The notes under the pieces: generated by a model
The model's input: the letters and a program-made list of their open reading frames with translations, nothing else
Databases searched by the model: none
What the model was told of the DNA's origin: nothing
DNA from: Lentisphaeria bacterium
Lineage (GTDB): Bacteria > Verrucomicrobiota > Lentisphaeria > Victivallales > UBA1829
Length of the DNA stretch: 64,000 nt
Assembly: GCA_017646015.1 (NCBI GenBank)
Contig: JAGCNI010000069.1
Coordinates: 33,849 to 97,848, forward strand
Reading direction: 5' to 3'
Position numbers and translations under genes: made by a program
Shown here: positions 17,443 to 26,162 of the stretch, in pieces
Layout: each line of letters opens with the position of its first letter
How positions within the stretch are numbered: position 1 is the first letter of the stretch

Positions 17443-18303
17443 TTATGCTTTCTTGGAGGGCGCGTATTTTTTCAGAAGTTTTTCCAGATATGCTTTTGCT
17501 TTGAGAATATCTTTTGCCTGCTGAGGACCGCTGATTTCCCGTTCAATGGTCAGTTCGCCTGTGAATTCAAGGTCATAAAGCATTTTGATGATTTGTTCAA
17601 AATCCGCTCTGCCTTCTCCTACAGCAACCTCTTTTCCAAGTTCATGACCGTTGGTCGGGAAAACACCGTCTTTGACATGCAGGTTACGGACATATTTTCC
17701 GAATACCCACAAGGCATCCACCGGATTGCCGCGACCGTAGAGGATCAGATTGGCTGTATCCAGATTGACCCCGAGATTGGGCAGTCCGATATCTTCGATG
17801 GTACGCAGGAGCGTGAGCGGAGTTTCCTGTCCGGATTCAAACCAGAAATCAATACCTGAATCATGACAATGTTGTGCTACTTCAAAAATGGCATTCAATG
17901 TTTCCGGGTAAAGCGGATCCATGGGATTTTCCGGAATGAAGCCGCAATGTGTGATCAGAGCGGGCGCACCAATTGCTTTTGCAAAATCTGCTCCATATTT
18001 GAGTTCATCCACTCTTTTCGCCCGCAAATCCCGGGGAACCAGTCCGCAGGTGTTGGGGCCGCCGTATGAGTTCCAGACGATTCTGCCGGAATATCCACCC
18101 CAGAATCCTGCGAGACGGATTCCGGCATCTGAGATCTGTTTTTTTACTGTTTTGGCGTATTTCAAATCGCGAATCAATTCCATATCCCAGCACTGCACCT
18201 GTGCCGCTTTGACACCGTATTGAAGCAAGGGTTCAAAGGGGTTATGATCTTTCCGGAGCATGGCAAGTACGCCGATTTCCATTTTTTTCTTATTCAGACT
18301 CAT
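17443..18303 (-). CDS. Sugar phosphate isomerase/epimerase-like TIM-barrel protein
   Basis: The 286 residues fit the xylose-isomerase-like TIM barrel (AP endonuclease family 2). Visible metal-site candidates are ITHCGFIPENP, DFWFESGQETP (Glu), GVNLDTANLIL (Asp), NLHVKDG (His, Lys, Asp) and ELTIEREISG (Glu), the usual ligand order of these metal-dependent isomerases. It is the second gene of a pair with the similar protein encoded by 18331-19125 (27-base gap), suggesting successive steps on one sugar or cyclitol. A GGAGAA site precedes the ATG. The substrate cannot be read from sequence. Confidence 0.85.
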   Translation of the reverse strand: MSLNKKKMEIGVLAMLRKDHNPFEPLLQYGVKAAQVQCWDMELIRDLKYAKTVKKQISDAGIRLAGFWGGYSGRIVWNSYGGPNTCGLVPRDLRAKRVDELKYGADFAKAIGAPALITHCGFIPENPMDPLYPETLNAIFEVAQHCHDSGIDFWFESGQETPLTLLRTIEDIGLPNLGVNLDTANLILYGRGNPVDALWVFGKYVRNLHVKDGVFPTNGHELGKEVAVGEGRADFEQIIKMLYDLEFTGELTIEREISGPQQAKDILKAKAYLEKLLKKYAPSKKA

Positions 18304-18330
18304 CGTTATTCTCCATTCTGTTGAGGTAAA

Positions 18331-19125
18331 TTACCAGGTTCTCAGAAGATCTGAAACTTTTTTCAGCGATTCACGGGCAGAATACGAGTTCGTAAAATCT
18401 CTTGTTTCCAGATTGACATACAATTCTTTGCAACGTGCATCGACCTGATCCCAAAATGTTCTGATATCCAAATCCCCTTCGCCGATAAGCATATCGGCAA
18501 AATGTTTTCCATTTCGTTTCGGAGTGGTATCTGCCTGAGGTGTATCATAGATTTTCCAATCTTTCAGGTGCATGTGGACGATGTGATCTTTTAATGAATG
18601 ATAAGCTGCCACGGGATCATCTGCGGTGGCTGTATTGCCGTGGTCAAAAGTGAGTTTCAGACCGGGGACAGCGTTGAGGACCTGCAGAACTTCATCGGCG
18701 GTTGTGATCGGACTGTTGTAATAACCCGTACTTTCCAAAGTGAGGACCACGCCAGCCTGTTTTGCTAACGGATAAGCCTGTGCATAATATTCGATCCATG
18801 CGTTCCGGTCTTCTTCCATGGTCGTATCGCCTTTCCGGGGAAACGGCGGCAGCATCATGACGGGAGCACCCATTATGAGTGCATCTTCCAACGAGGCTTT
18901 GAAGTCATCCATGTAGGTTTTATCATAATTCAGAAATTTTTCTTTGATCATGGTGTGAGCCACAATTTTCAACCCGGCATCTTCAGAGATTTTCCGGAGC
19001 AGGGCTGGATCTGTGTCATTTGTGGAGATCCAGTCGATTGCATCCATGCCGCAATAGACTGCCGCTTCTGTAATTTCACGGGGCGTGGAATAAGGCATCA
19101 TACAAGACATCATACAGAGTTTCAT
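18331..19125 (-). CDS. Sugar phosphate isomerase/epimerase-like TIM-barrel protein
   Basis: Product of 264 residues, another xylose-isomerase-like TIM barrel. Likely ligands: VVLTLESTGYYNSP (Glu), LKLTFDHGNTATADDP (Asp, His), HMHLKDWKIYD (His, Lys, Asp) and ELYVNLETRDF (Glu). It is distantly similar to its neighbour rather than a close copy. It leads the two-gene operon; its 5' side has a 253-base gap containing stacked hairpins that separate it from the RlmD-type gene. Function in sugar or inositol interconversion is inference from the fold. Confidence 0.83.
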   Translation of the reverse strand: MKLCMMSCMMPYSTPREITEAAVYCGMDAIDWISTNDTDPALLRKISEDAGLKIVAHTMIKEKFLNYDKTYMDDFKASLEDALIMGAPVMMLPPFPRKGDTTMEEDRNAWIEYYAQAYPLAKQAGVVLTLESTGYYNSPITTADEVLQVLNAVPGLKLTFDHGNTATADDPVAAYHSLKDHIVHMHLKDWKIYDTPQADTTPKRNGKHFADMLIGEGDLDIRTFWDQVDARCKELYVNLETRDFTNSYSARESLKKVSDLLRTW

Positions 19126-19245
19126 AATTCTTGCTCGCTTTCCTGTTGAGTTTTTATATTGCTCGGTTTTTTGATAACAATATATCTTGTATTCAACGGA
19201 TTTCCAGTGTTTTTCTTATTTTTTTCAACAGATTCAAACAGAAAA

Positions 19246-19314
19246 CCCCCGTGCCGGGAGGTCACGGGGGACAACAAAGGAGAGAGTTGTTGTCAGAAAG
19301 CCGGTGTTGCGGCT
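19246..19314 (-). terminator. Three adjacent hairpins downstream of the RlmD-type gene
   Basis: Three stems stand side by side: CCCCCGTG/CACGGGGG (19246-19253 with 19263-19270), ACAACA/TGTTGT (19271-19276 with 19288-19293) and AGCCG/CGGCT (19299-19303 with 19310-19314). On the minus strand the GC-rich one is last and is followed by TTTT, so it is a plausible terminator for the methyltransferase gene; the other two are unexplained. Confidence 0.6.
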
Positions 19315-19378
19315 TGTCTGTATCCTACAGAGACTCTCCGGAAGATGATTTGTTCCCTGTAAAATAAAAAAATAATTG

Positions 19379-20596
19379 TTATCTTTTTTGAAGATACGAG
19401 ATGCTCTCAAAATGAGAGGTGGTCGGGAACATGTCGATCAGACGGCTTTTTTGAATACGGTATCCTGATTTTTCCAATACCGCCAGATCCCGGAACAAGG
19501 TATCCGGGGAACAGGAGATATACACAATGGCATCGGCTTTGCTGCGGCAGAGCAGTTCCAATGCATTTTTATCAAGACCTGTCCGGGGCGGATCGATCAG
19601 AAGCAGTGTTCCCTTCGGAACTCCTGCCGGATAGTGTTTCCGGAATACAGTGGCACTGTCGCCCGCAAAAAAACGGCAGCGTTCTGAAACACCATGAGCA
19701 GCAGCATTTTGTTTTGCATATTTTATTGCCACAGGATCCAGTTCAATTCCGACTGTTTTCAACTCCAGACAATGTTCCGTACAGAGGATGGAAAATACAC
19801 CGCATCCGCAATAGAGCTCGATCATATTGTTCAGCGCAGACTTTGCAACGGTTTCGAGTGTTGCTTCTGCCAGTTTTCCTGACATGTAGGGATTGATTTG
19901 AAAAAAAGAATTTTCTCCGGTGCAGAATGTTCCAAACCCATCCAGTTCTTCTGTCAGTGCATTTTCTGTTTTTCCGGTCAGGATCCTGACGCCATTTTCT
20001 TTTGTGTGCCGGAACGTGATACGTTGTACCGTACAGGAAAGAGATTCTTTTTCCCATGTTCTGTTGCGGAGGATTTCCCGGATCTCTTTCCTGGCAAGCA
20101 GACAATCTTTCACCGGGATCAGGGTCTGGTTGTCTTCACCTCTGTATCCAGCCTGAATTGCGGAAGAGTTTTTCTCTTTTTCAATAGATAAAACAATTTT
20201 ATTCCGCCAGTTTTCTCTGCATACAGCTCCGGTCGGCGGCTGAATGAATTCCGCAGGAGAACTTTGCAGTTTGGCTTTTTCCGCAAAAGAGAAAAATTGT
20301 TTCTGTTTCCATTCCAGCTCCATCGGGTAGGGAATATGCGCATAAGAACAGCCCGGACATGGATTGGGACACTGTGGAGAAATCCTTTCCGGCGACGGGG
20401 TGAGAATTTCAGTGACAACTCCCTCCGAATAATTTTTTTTGTCCGCTGTGATCCGGACTCTGACCTTTTCGCCGGGGATAGCATTTCTTACAAAACATAC
20501 TTTCCCGTTATCCCGTCTTCCGACAGCTTTCCCGCCGAATGCAAGTGCGAAAATTTCAATGATTTCCATTCCGGAATCCTGTTTGTTTGTATTCAT
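19379..20596 (-). CDS. RlmD/TrmA-family RNA (uracil-5)-methyltransferase
   Basis: SAM-dependent m5U methyltransferase, probably 23S rRNA U1939 (RlmD) type. The 405 residues show an N-terminal TRAM domain (LAFGGKAVGRRDNGKVCFV), an iron-sulfur cysteine cluster (CPNPCPGCSYAHI), the SAM site MIELYCGCGVFSILC, LLIDPPRTGLDKN and the catalytic YISCSPDTLFRDL. The start at 20596 was preferred over a farther upstream codon because it has a GGGAG site 7 bases away and overlaps the upstream stop as TGATG. RlmD, RlmC and RlmCD cannot be told apart safely here. Confidence 0.88.
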   Translation of the reverse strand: MNTNKQDSGMEIIEIFALAFGGKAVGRRDNGKVCFVRNAIPGEKVRVRITADKKNYSEGVVTEILTPSPERISPQCPNPCPGCSYAHIPYPMELEWKQKQFFSFAEKAKLQSSPAEFIQPPTGAVCRENWRNKIVLSIEKEKNSSAIQAGYRGEDNQTLIPVKDCLLARKEIREILRNRTWEKESLSCTVQRITFRHTKENGVRILTGKTENALTEELDGFGTFCTGENSFFQINPYMSGKLAEATLETVAKSALNNMIELYCGCGVFSILCTEHCLELKTVGIELDPVAIKYAKQNAAAHGVSERCRFFAGDSATVFRKHYPAGVPKGTLLLIDPPRTGLDKNALELLCRSKADAIVYISCSPDTLFRDLAVLEKSGYRIQKSRLIDMFPTTSHFESISYLQKR

Positions 20597-23148
20597 CAAC
20601 GGACTCCCATGATTTTTTTCCGCCATTTCCGTGCTTCCTGTTCATTTTTCATGACCCCGATTCCGTCTTTATACATGATGGCGATATATTGCATTGCCAC
20701 AATATGATTTTTTTCAGCGGCTTTTTTGAACCAGCTCATAGCTGTCTGATAATCCGGGGAAACTCCGGCTCCGTTGTAGTACATGATCCCGATACAGCAC
20801 ATGGCATCCGCAGAACCGAGAGTGACAGCTTTCTGATACCAGTTGTAAGCCGCCTGATAATCCTGAGTGATCCCTTCGCCCCGCTGATACATGCTCGCAA
20901 CAAGAAGCATGGACTGAAGATGTTGTTTTTCCGCAGCCTGTGTCAACATTGCCAGAGCCTGTGCGTAATTCTGTTTGACACCATCTTTTCCTGTGTAGTA
21001 GATCCAGCCGAGAATATACGCAGAAACAGGATCTGTGAATTCCGTAAGTTTGCTCAAATATTTTTCCGCTGCCGCATATTGATTCCGGGAAAACAAAATG
21101 ATCCCCGCTTTTTCAAGTGCATATTTGTTTCCTTTGTCTGCGGGGAGACGGAGAAAATGCAATGCTGCATCAAGATCTTTGTCGATACCAGTTCCTTCAT
21201 AATACATTTTTCCCAACAGCAATGATGCCTCATAATTGCCATTGCCTGCTGCAATTTGAGCGTATTCAGCGGCTTTTTTATGGTCTTTACGTGCCAGACT
21301 GTATTCCGCCAGTTTTGCCAATGCGGGAATACTGCCTTTTCCGGCTGCAAGCAGATAATATTTTTCAGCTTCAGGCGGATTCCCTTTGACAGTTCCAAAT
21401 CCTTTTTCGGTCAGAGAAGCCAACTTTTCCGTTGCCGGCAGATCGCCTTTATCTGAAAGTTTTTTCAATAAGACAAATACAAATTCCGGAGCGGCTTTGA
21501 TCCCGTCTGCATTTTTCAGGATCAAATCTGCATATTGCCGTACTGCCGGAAGATGATCTTTTTCCGCTGCTTTCCGGATCCATTCCAGAGCTGGTTGATT
21601 CTTTTTTTCTTCCAACAGGAGAGTTCCGTAAAGATACATAGCTTCGCTGTTGCCCAGTTCTGCAGCTTTTTTCAGATAAAACTGTGCAGACTGAAGATTT
21701 TTATCAACACCTCTTCCCTCCAGTGTCATCTGTCCGCAACGGAGCAGGGCAGCGACATCATTTTTATCTGCCAGACGCCGGAAGTAGCGGAATGCCGCCG
21801 CATCATTTTTGAGCGGTGTTTTTCCTGCGATATACAATTCCGCCAGAAGTCTTCCGGATTCAAGATCGCCGCTTTCCGCTGCATTTTTCAGATACAATAC
21901 CGCCAGAGCGTGATCCTGTTTCACTCCTTTGCCGGAAATATACATTTTCCCGATTTGGATTTTAGCTTTCTGTGAACCGTTTGCCACAGCTTTTTCAAAA
22001 ACAGTAAATGCTTTTGCCGGATCGGGAATGATTCCGTTGGATCCATTCAGAAGCAACATTCCGTAGTAATAAAGTGCATCCGGATCCCGGAGTGTTTTCT
22101 GTAAATAGAATTCTGCCAGAACCGGATCTTTGGATTGTCCGAACCCGCCTGTATGATAAATTCTTCCCAGCAATCCGTTCAAATCATATTCTCCACTGAT
22201 CGAGGATTGTTTTTCTTTCAATCCCTGCAACAGCATCAGTGCCGCCTTTGTATAATCTTTTGCAGTTCCTCTGCCTTCAAAATAAAATGTTCCCAGAACT
22301 GCGGCGATCCCTTCTCTTTTGGCGCGATAGAGTTGCTGATACAATTCAAAGGCTTTTTTCTGATCCATGATCGTTCCTTTCCCATCACGGTACAAAACAG
22401 CCAGATATTCCATCGCTTCCAAACTGCCCCGTTCGGCTGCCTGTTTCAGATAAGAATATGCCATGGCATAGGATCGTTTGATCTGTCCGGTTCCGTTGAA
22501 ATAGAGTTTTCCCAGCTCTTCCATCGCCGCAATATTTTTTTCTTTTGCCGCTTCCTGAAGTGTTTTCAGATACATTTTCGGCTGATCCGGAGCATATAAG
22601 AGTGCCAGTTGGTGCAGAAGAGAAACATCGCCATTCTTCAATTTTTCTTTGATCCACTGGATCGCTTCTGCCCGTTGGGCTGAATTTGTGATTTCCGGAT
22701 GTGCAATATACAATCGGATCAGGGCATCTCTACCTTTTTCATAGCCTTTTTCAAGTGCTTTCCGGAATGATTCTGCCGCCTGTTGATATTTGCCGGATTT
22801 GAGAAGTGTCTGTCCCGCTTGAAAGGCAGCTTCTCTTTCCGCCTTGAGATCCGGTTTCCCGGGGGCAGGCTTCGTGAGAGTTGCTGTTTTTTGCAGCTCT
22901 GCAATCATATTTTTCAACTGTTGGCTCTTTTCTGTTTCCGGTTGTTTGCTTTCAAAAATTTTATCCAGTTGCGCCGCTTTGATCTTGTATGCCCGGGAGC
23001 CTTTGGTGTATTTTTTTTCAATCAGTTTTTCTGCCTGATCCATCAGATCCGGATAGGTATCCGCAGCAGAAAGAGTCAGAGAAACAAAAATCAAGACAAG
23101 AAATGCAGAAAAAATTTTCCGGGATATAGCCATACGGTTCAGCTCCAT
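20596..23148 (-). CDS. Secreted Sel1-like repeat protein
   Basis: An 850-residue protein with an N-terminal signal peptide (hydrophobic FSAFLVLIFVSLTLSAADT, cleavage probably near residue 29). From about residue 85 to the end it is made of about twenty Sel1-type (SLR) helical repeats, recognisable by recurring LGxxYxxGxG, D...A..Y and AAxxG blocks such as LGKMYYEGTGIDKDLDAALHF and CCIGIMYYNGAGVSPDY (shown in parts). Such solenoids mediate protein-protein contacts in the envelope; no catalytic domain is seen. It is translationally coupled to the downstream methyltransferase, which is an odd partner and probably only shares a transcript. Confidence 0.9.
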   Translation of the reverse strand: MELNRMAISRKIFSAFLVLIFVSLTLSAADTYPDLMDQAEKLIEKKYTKGSRAYKIKAAQLDKIFESKQPETEKSQQLKNMIAELQKTATLTKPAPGKPDLKAEREAAFQAGQTLLKSGKYQQAAESFRKALEKGYEKGRDALIRLYIAHPEITNSAQRAEAIQWIKEKLKNGDVSLLHQLALLYAPDQPKMYLKTLQEAAKEKNIAAMEELGKLYFNGTGQIKRSYAMAYSYLKQAAERGSLEAMEYLAVLYRDGKGTIMDQKKAFELYQQLYRAKREGIAAVLGTFYFEGRGTAKDYTKAALMLLQGLKEKQSSISGEYDLNGLLGRIYHTGGFGQSKDPVLAEFYLQKTLRDPDALYYYGMLLLNGSNGIIPDPAKAFTVFEKAVANGSQKAKIQIGKMYISGKGVKQDHALAVLYLKNAAESGDLESGRLLAELYIAGKTPLKNDAAAFRYFRRLADKNDVAALLRCGQMTLEGRGVDKNLQSAQFYLKKAAELGNSEAMYLYGTLLLEEKKNQPALEWIRKAAEKDHLPAVRQYADLILKNADGIKAAPEFVFVLLKKLSDKGDLPATEKLASLTEKGFGTVKGNPPEAEKYYLLAAGKGSIPALAKLAEYSLARKDHKKAAEYAQIAAGNGNYEASLLLGKMYYEGTGIDKDLDAALHFLRLPADKGNKYALEKAGIILFSRNQYAAAEKYLSKLTEFTDPVSAYILGWIYYTGKDGVKQNYAQALAMLTQAAEKQHLQSMLLVASMYQRGEGITQDYQAAYNWYQKAVTLGSADAMCCIGIMYYNGAGVSPDYQTAMSWFKKAAEKNHIVAMQYIAIMYKDGIGVMKNEQEARKWRKKIMGVR

Positions 23149-23171
23149 TTGTTAAAGATTCTTTTGAGATG

Positions 23172-23200
23172 AATATACCATAGAGACGCATAATTTACAA
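23172..23200 (-). promoter_or_regulatory. Candidate promoter of the Sel1-repeat gene
   Basis: On the minus strand TTGTAA (23200-23195) and TATATT (23177-23172) are 17 bases apart, 24 bases before the start codon. This is one of the best consensus matches in the window. Confidence 0.5.
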
Positions 23201-23230
23201 GGAATATTTCAAGGTTTATTCCGGAAAATA

Positions 23231-23278
23231 AATAAAAACACACCTCCGTGTTTCCACATAGGCGGAACGGAGGTGTGT
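23231..23278 (-). terminator. Terminator of the six-gene sugar operon
   Basis: A perfect 12-bp stem (23238-23249 with 23267-23278, ACACACCTCCGT/ACGGAGGTGTGT) is followed on the minus strand by TTTTTATT. It lies 26 bases beyond the stop of the isomerase gene. Confidence 0.85.
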
Positions 23279-23304
23279 GATGGATTTATCTGTAAAAACA
23301 GAGA

Positions 23305-24675
23305 TCAATAAATCATTTTGATTCCATTGATCTTGGCATAGTTTTCAATCAGCTCCATATTGTCGCCGTAGGTGACAATGTAATGCTGTCCCATGACATT
23401 CTGGAGGAATTCTTCAGAATCTTTTCCGAAGAAAACTTCGATGCTCGGGAGCTGCGGAGCCGGGGGAGCCCAACCGGCTTCTTCCCAGGTTTCCGGAGTC
23501 TTGGCTTCGCCACGGACAGCGTGGAGGATCAATTCACCATCGACCTGTGCCAGACGGACCAGTGTGACAGCTCCTGTTTTGACTTTGGAGACGTTCAGCA
23601 GACCTTCTCCGAAAGAGCCGAATGCGTTCGGCATGACTGTGATCTTGCCGTCAACAACAGATGCCGGGACATAATCCGGAACCCCCATCAGAGCGGACTG
23701 AGCGGTGAATTCATAGAATTCCATGTATGCCGGAGATTTTCCGGTCAGATATTTCATGATGAGCTGTGTGACAGCACCATAGGAGTCATTTTCCGGAACA
23801 GACGGAATATCCATTTCATCATGCAGCAGAGTCAATGCCCCGGCAGGAGCAAATTTCAACAGTTTTTTCACACCGTCCACATCGCAGAACGAGAAAGCAT
23901 CATAGCCGCGTTCTTTGATCTTCTTCTGGAAAGCCAGAGAAAGACGGACAGAATTTTCGACAGTACCTTCCTGCGGAGCACGGACAAAGTTCCAGTTTTT
24001 GCGGATCTTATCAGCAAGGACATCAATTTCCGCCTGCGGGATCTCTTTGATCAGCTGGTCGATTTCGAGCAGATCAAAATGTTCGATCTCAGCACCGATT
24101 TTGCGTTTGAGCAGATTGCCGTCATACAGAGTCCCGAAAAGACGCATATCACGGTAGCCGCTCATGCCGATGAATGCATGGTGCATCATGGCAGAGGCGG
24201 AAGCCGCCCGCAGATAGCTGACCGCTTCATCATAACGCGGTTCAGAATCTTTTTTGTTGACCAGATATTTGAAATTGTAACCCATTTCCTGCATGGGCGC
24301 ACGCAACGCTGTGGAACCAGCCTGATCGGCAGTTGTCACAAAGTGACCGTTTTCACGCCAGCCGCTGAGACCCCAGAGGAGCATGGGTTTGTGTTTGAAC
24401 GGTTCAATGACCTTGATCACAGCCCAGGTCGGGATCCAACCTGCAATACAGACGACCAGCGCATCGAAATCACCTTTGGAAAGTTCTTCCACTGCACGCT
24501 GAGCCTGTTCTCCTGCCGGATCATCACTGACCGGAGCCGTTTCAAAAAGTTCAACACCTCTTTTTTTCAGTTCATCCGCTGCAATTCTGCAACGGTTATC
24601 AATAAATTCCCGGGGGGTATTGACTTCTCCGAAACCGACAAATCCTGCACGGATCTTCCATCCTTTCTGAATCAT
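23305..24675 (-). CDS. L-fucose/L-arabinose isomerase family protein
   Basis: The 456 residues resemble the FucI/AraA-type isomerase fold: an N-terminal Rossmann-like region (GFVGFGEVNTPREF), the block DALVVCIAGWIPTWAVIKV, KPMLLWGLSG, the probable metal site region SFCDVDGVKKLL, and a C-terminal domain with GSFGEGLLN and HAVRGEAKTPETW. These enzymes convert aldoses to ketoses with a divalent metal. It is last in the operon and overlaps the kinase stop through ATGA, so the isomerase and kinase are made together: isomerise, then phosphorylate. The sugar is not identifiable; the sequence is diverged from classic FucI. Confidence 0.82.
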   Translation of the reverse strand: MIQKGWKIRAGFVGFGEVNTPREFIDNRCRIAADELKKRGVELFETAPVSDDPAGEQAQRAVEELSKGDFDALVVCIAGWIPTWAVIKVIEPFKHKPMLLWGLSGWRENGHFVTTADQAGSTALRAPMQEMGYNFKYLVNKKDSEPRYDEAVSYLRAASASAMMHHAFIGMSGYRDMRLFGTLYDGNLLKRKIGAEIEHFDLLEIDQLIKEIPQAEIDVLADKIRKNWNFVRAPQEGTVENSVRLSLAFQKKIKERGYDAFSFCDVDGVKKLLKFAPAGALTLLHDEMDIPSVPENDSYGAVTQLIMKYLTGKSPAYMEFYEFTAQSALMGVPDYVPASVVDGKITVMPNAFGSFGEGLLNVSKVKTGAVTLVRLAQVDGELILHAVRGEAKTPETWEEAGWAPPAPQLPSIEVFFGKDSEEFLQNVMGQHYIVTYGDNMELIENYAKINGIKMIY

Positions 24676-26150
24676 AATTTACCTCCGAATGTTGGCATAA
24701 GCATTTTGTTCAGTTTTTGATATTGTTTGAAATAGCCCGGATAAACTTCTGCATTTTTTCCGGGAACGTAGCGTTTTCGGATCCGGACCATGGCGGAAAT
24801 ACATTCTTCCGTATCTTTGAAATCTCCGCAGGCAACCGCTCCGAGGATCGCAGCTCCGAGTGAGGTCGCTTCTTCACATTCCGTCGTCGTGACTTCACAG
24901 TTCAAAACGTCTGCTTTGATCTGCATCCAGAGATCACTTTTGGACGCTCCTCCGAGAGAACGGATCTCCCGGATTTCAGCTCCGAGTTTTTTCAGAACTT
25001 CAAGATTGTCTTTGAGCAGATAGGCAACCGATTCCATGATCGCACGTGCCCAGTGAGCTTTCTTGTGTGCAAGCGTGATCCCGTAAGCCACTCCGCGTGC
25101 TTCCGGATTGCAATCCGGGGAAATCGCTCCCGCACAATGCGGAAGAAGGATCAAACCTTCACTTCCCGCCGGAATTTTGGACGCTTCTTCTGTAAATTCT
25201 TCATAACTCATCCCTCCACCGAACTCATCACGGAAATGTTTCAACAACATCCCCGCTGTCGGTGCCCACGGCAACAGAACAAAATCTCCTTTTCTGAAGC
25301 CGAGATAAGTACTCAGACGGCGTTCTTCATCATACACGATCTGCGGAAATGCCGCACAGACAGCCAGCGTACAACCGGTCGTTTCTGAAAGCATTCCGGC
25401 TTTCCCGCAACCACTGCCGAGATTCCCGCAGACATGGTCGATCGGAGCCACCGCAACCGGAGTGCCCGGAACCAGCAGAGAATCATTTTCAATACAGCGT
25501 CCGGCAATTTCACCCGCATCTTTGAGTTCAGGCAATTGTGCCTCGCTGATATGCAATGCTTCCAGCATCGCCGGATCATATTTGCCAGTACGGATATCAT
25601 AATAGAGTGCAGACGGCATCAGTCCCCGGCAGGTGGCGTATTTGCCTGTAAGTTTGCCGATGATGTAGTCTTCAACCATCAGATATTTGGCTGTCCGGGC
25701 AAAAAGTTCCGGCTCATGTTTCTGATACCAGAGAATTTTTGCCGCAGGCAAGCAGGGAAGCATTTCTGTCTGACCGGACATGCGGAAAAGTGCATCCGTG
25801 GTGAATTTGCTGTCCAGAAATGCCGCTTCTTCCACTGCCCGGTTATCCAGCCAGACAATCGCTTTCCGCAAAGGCTTTCCGTTTTCATCGACCATGATCA
25901 GAGTTTCCGCCTGACCTGTTACTGCAAGTGAACGGATTTGAGAGGGGGCGATCCCGGCAGCATCAACCGCCTGGTGGAGCGCTTTCCGGGTCGATTCCCA
26001 ATACACCTCAGCATCCAGTTCCACAATATCGGGCTTCGGGGTCTCAAGGGTATATTCGGCAAGTCCGATCCCTTTCGGAAATCCTTCTGCATCAAATAAT
26101 ACGGTTTTGATCCCGGTCGTTCCGATATCAATTCCCAGATAATAATTCAT
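24672..26150 (-). CDS. FGGY-family carbohydrate kinase (xylulokinase-like)
   Basis: Phosphorylates a ketose or polyol with ATP. The 492 residues are typical for FGGY kinases: GIDIGTTGIKTVLFD at residues 5-19, VTGQAETLIMVDENGKPL, IVWLDNRA, the PIDHVCGNLGSGC block containing the catalytic Asp, and the C-terminal signature region IREIRSLGGASKSDLWMQI with ATSLGAAILGAV. Closest in look to xylulokinase. It lies 12 bases after the ceramidase-like gene and overlaps the isomerase gene. Confidence 0.9.
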   Translation of the reverse strand: MNYYLGIDIGTTGIKTVLFDAEGFPKGIGLAEYTLETPKPDIVELDAEVYWESTRKALHQAVDAAGIAPSQIRSLAVTGQAETLIMVDENGKPLRKAIVWLDNRAVEEAAFLDSKFTTDALFRMSGQTEMLPCLPAAKILWYQKHEPELFARTAKYLMVEDYIIGKLTGKYATCRGLMPSALYYDIRTGKYDPAMLEALHISEAQLPELKDAGEIAGRCIENDSLLVPGTPVAVAPIDHVCGNLGSGCGKAGMLSETTGCTLAVCAAFPQIVYDEERRLSTYLGFRKGDFVLLPWAPTAGMLLKHFRDEFGGGMSYEEFTEEASKIPAGSEGLILLPHCAGAISPDCNPEARGVAYGITLAHKKAHWARAIMESVAYLLKDNLEVLKKLGAEIREIRSLGGASKSDLWMQIKADVLNCEVTTTECEEATSLGAAILGAVACGDFKDTEECISAMVRIRKRYVPGKNAEVYPGYFKQYQKLNKMLMPTFGGKL

Positions 26151-26162
26151 AAAGATCCTTAC

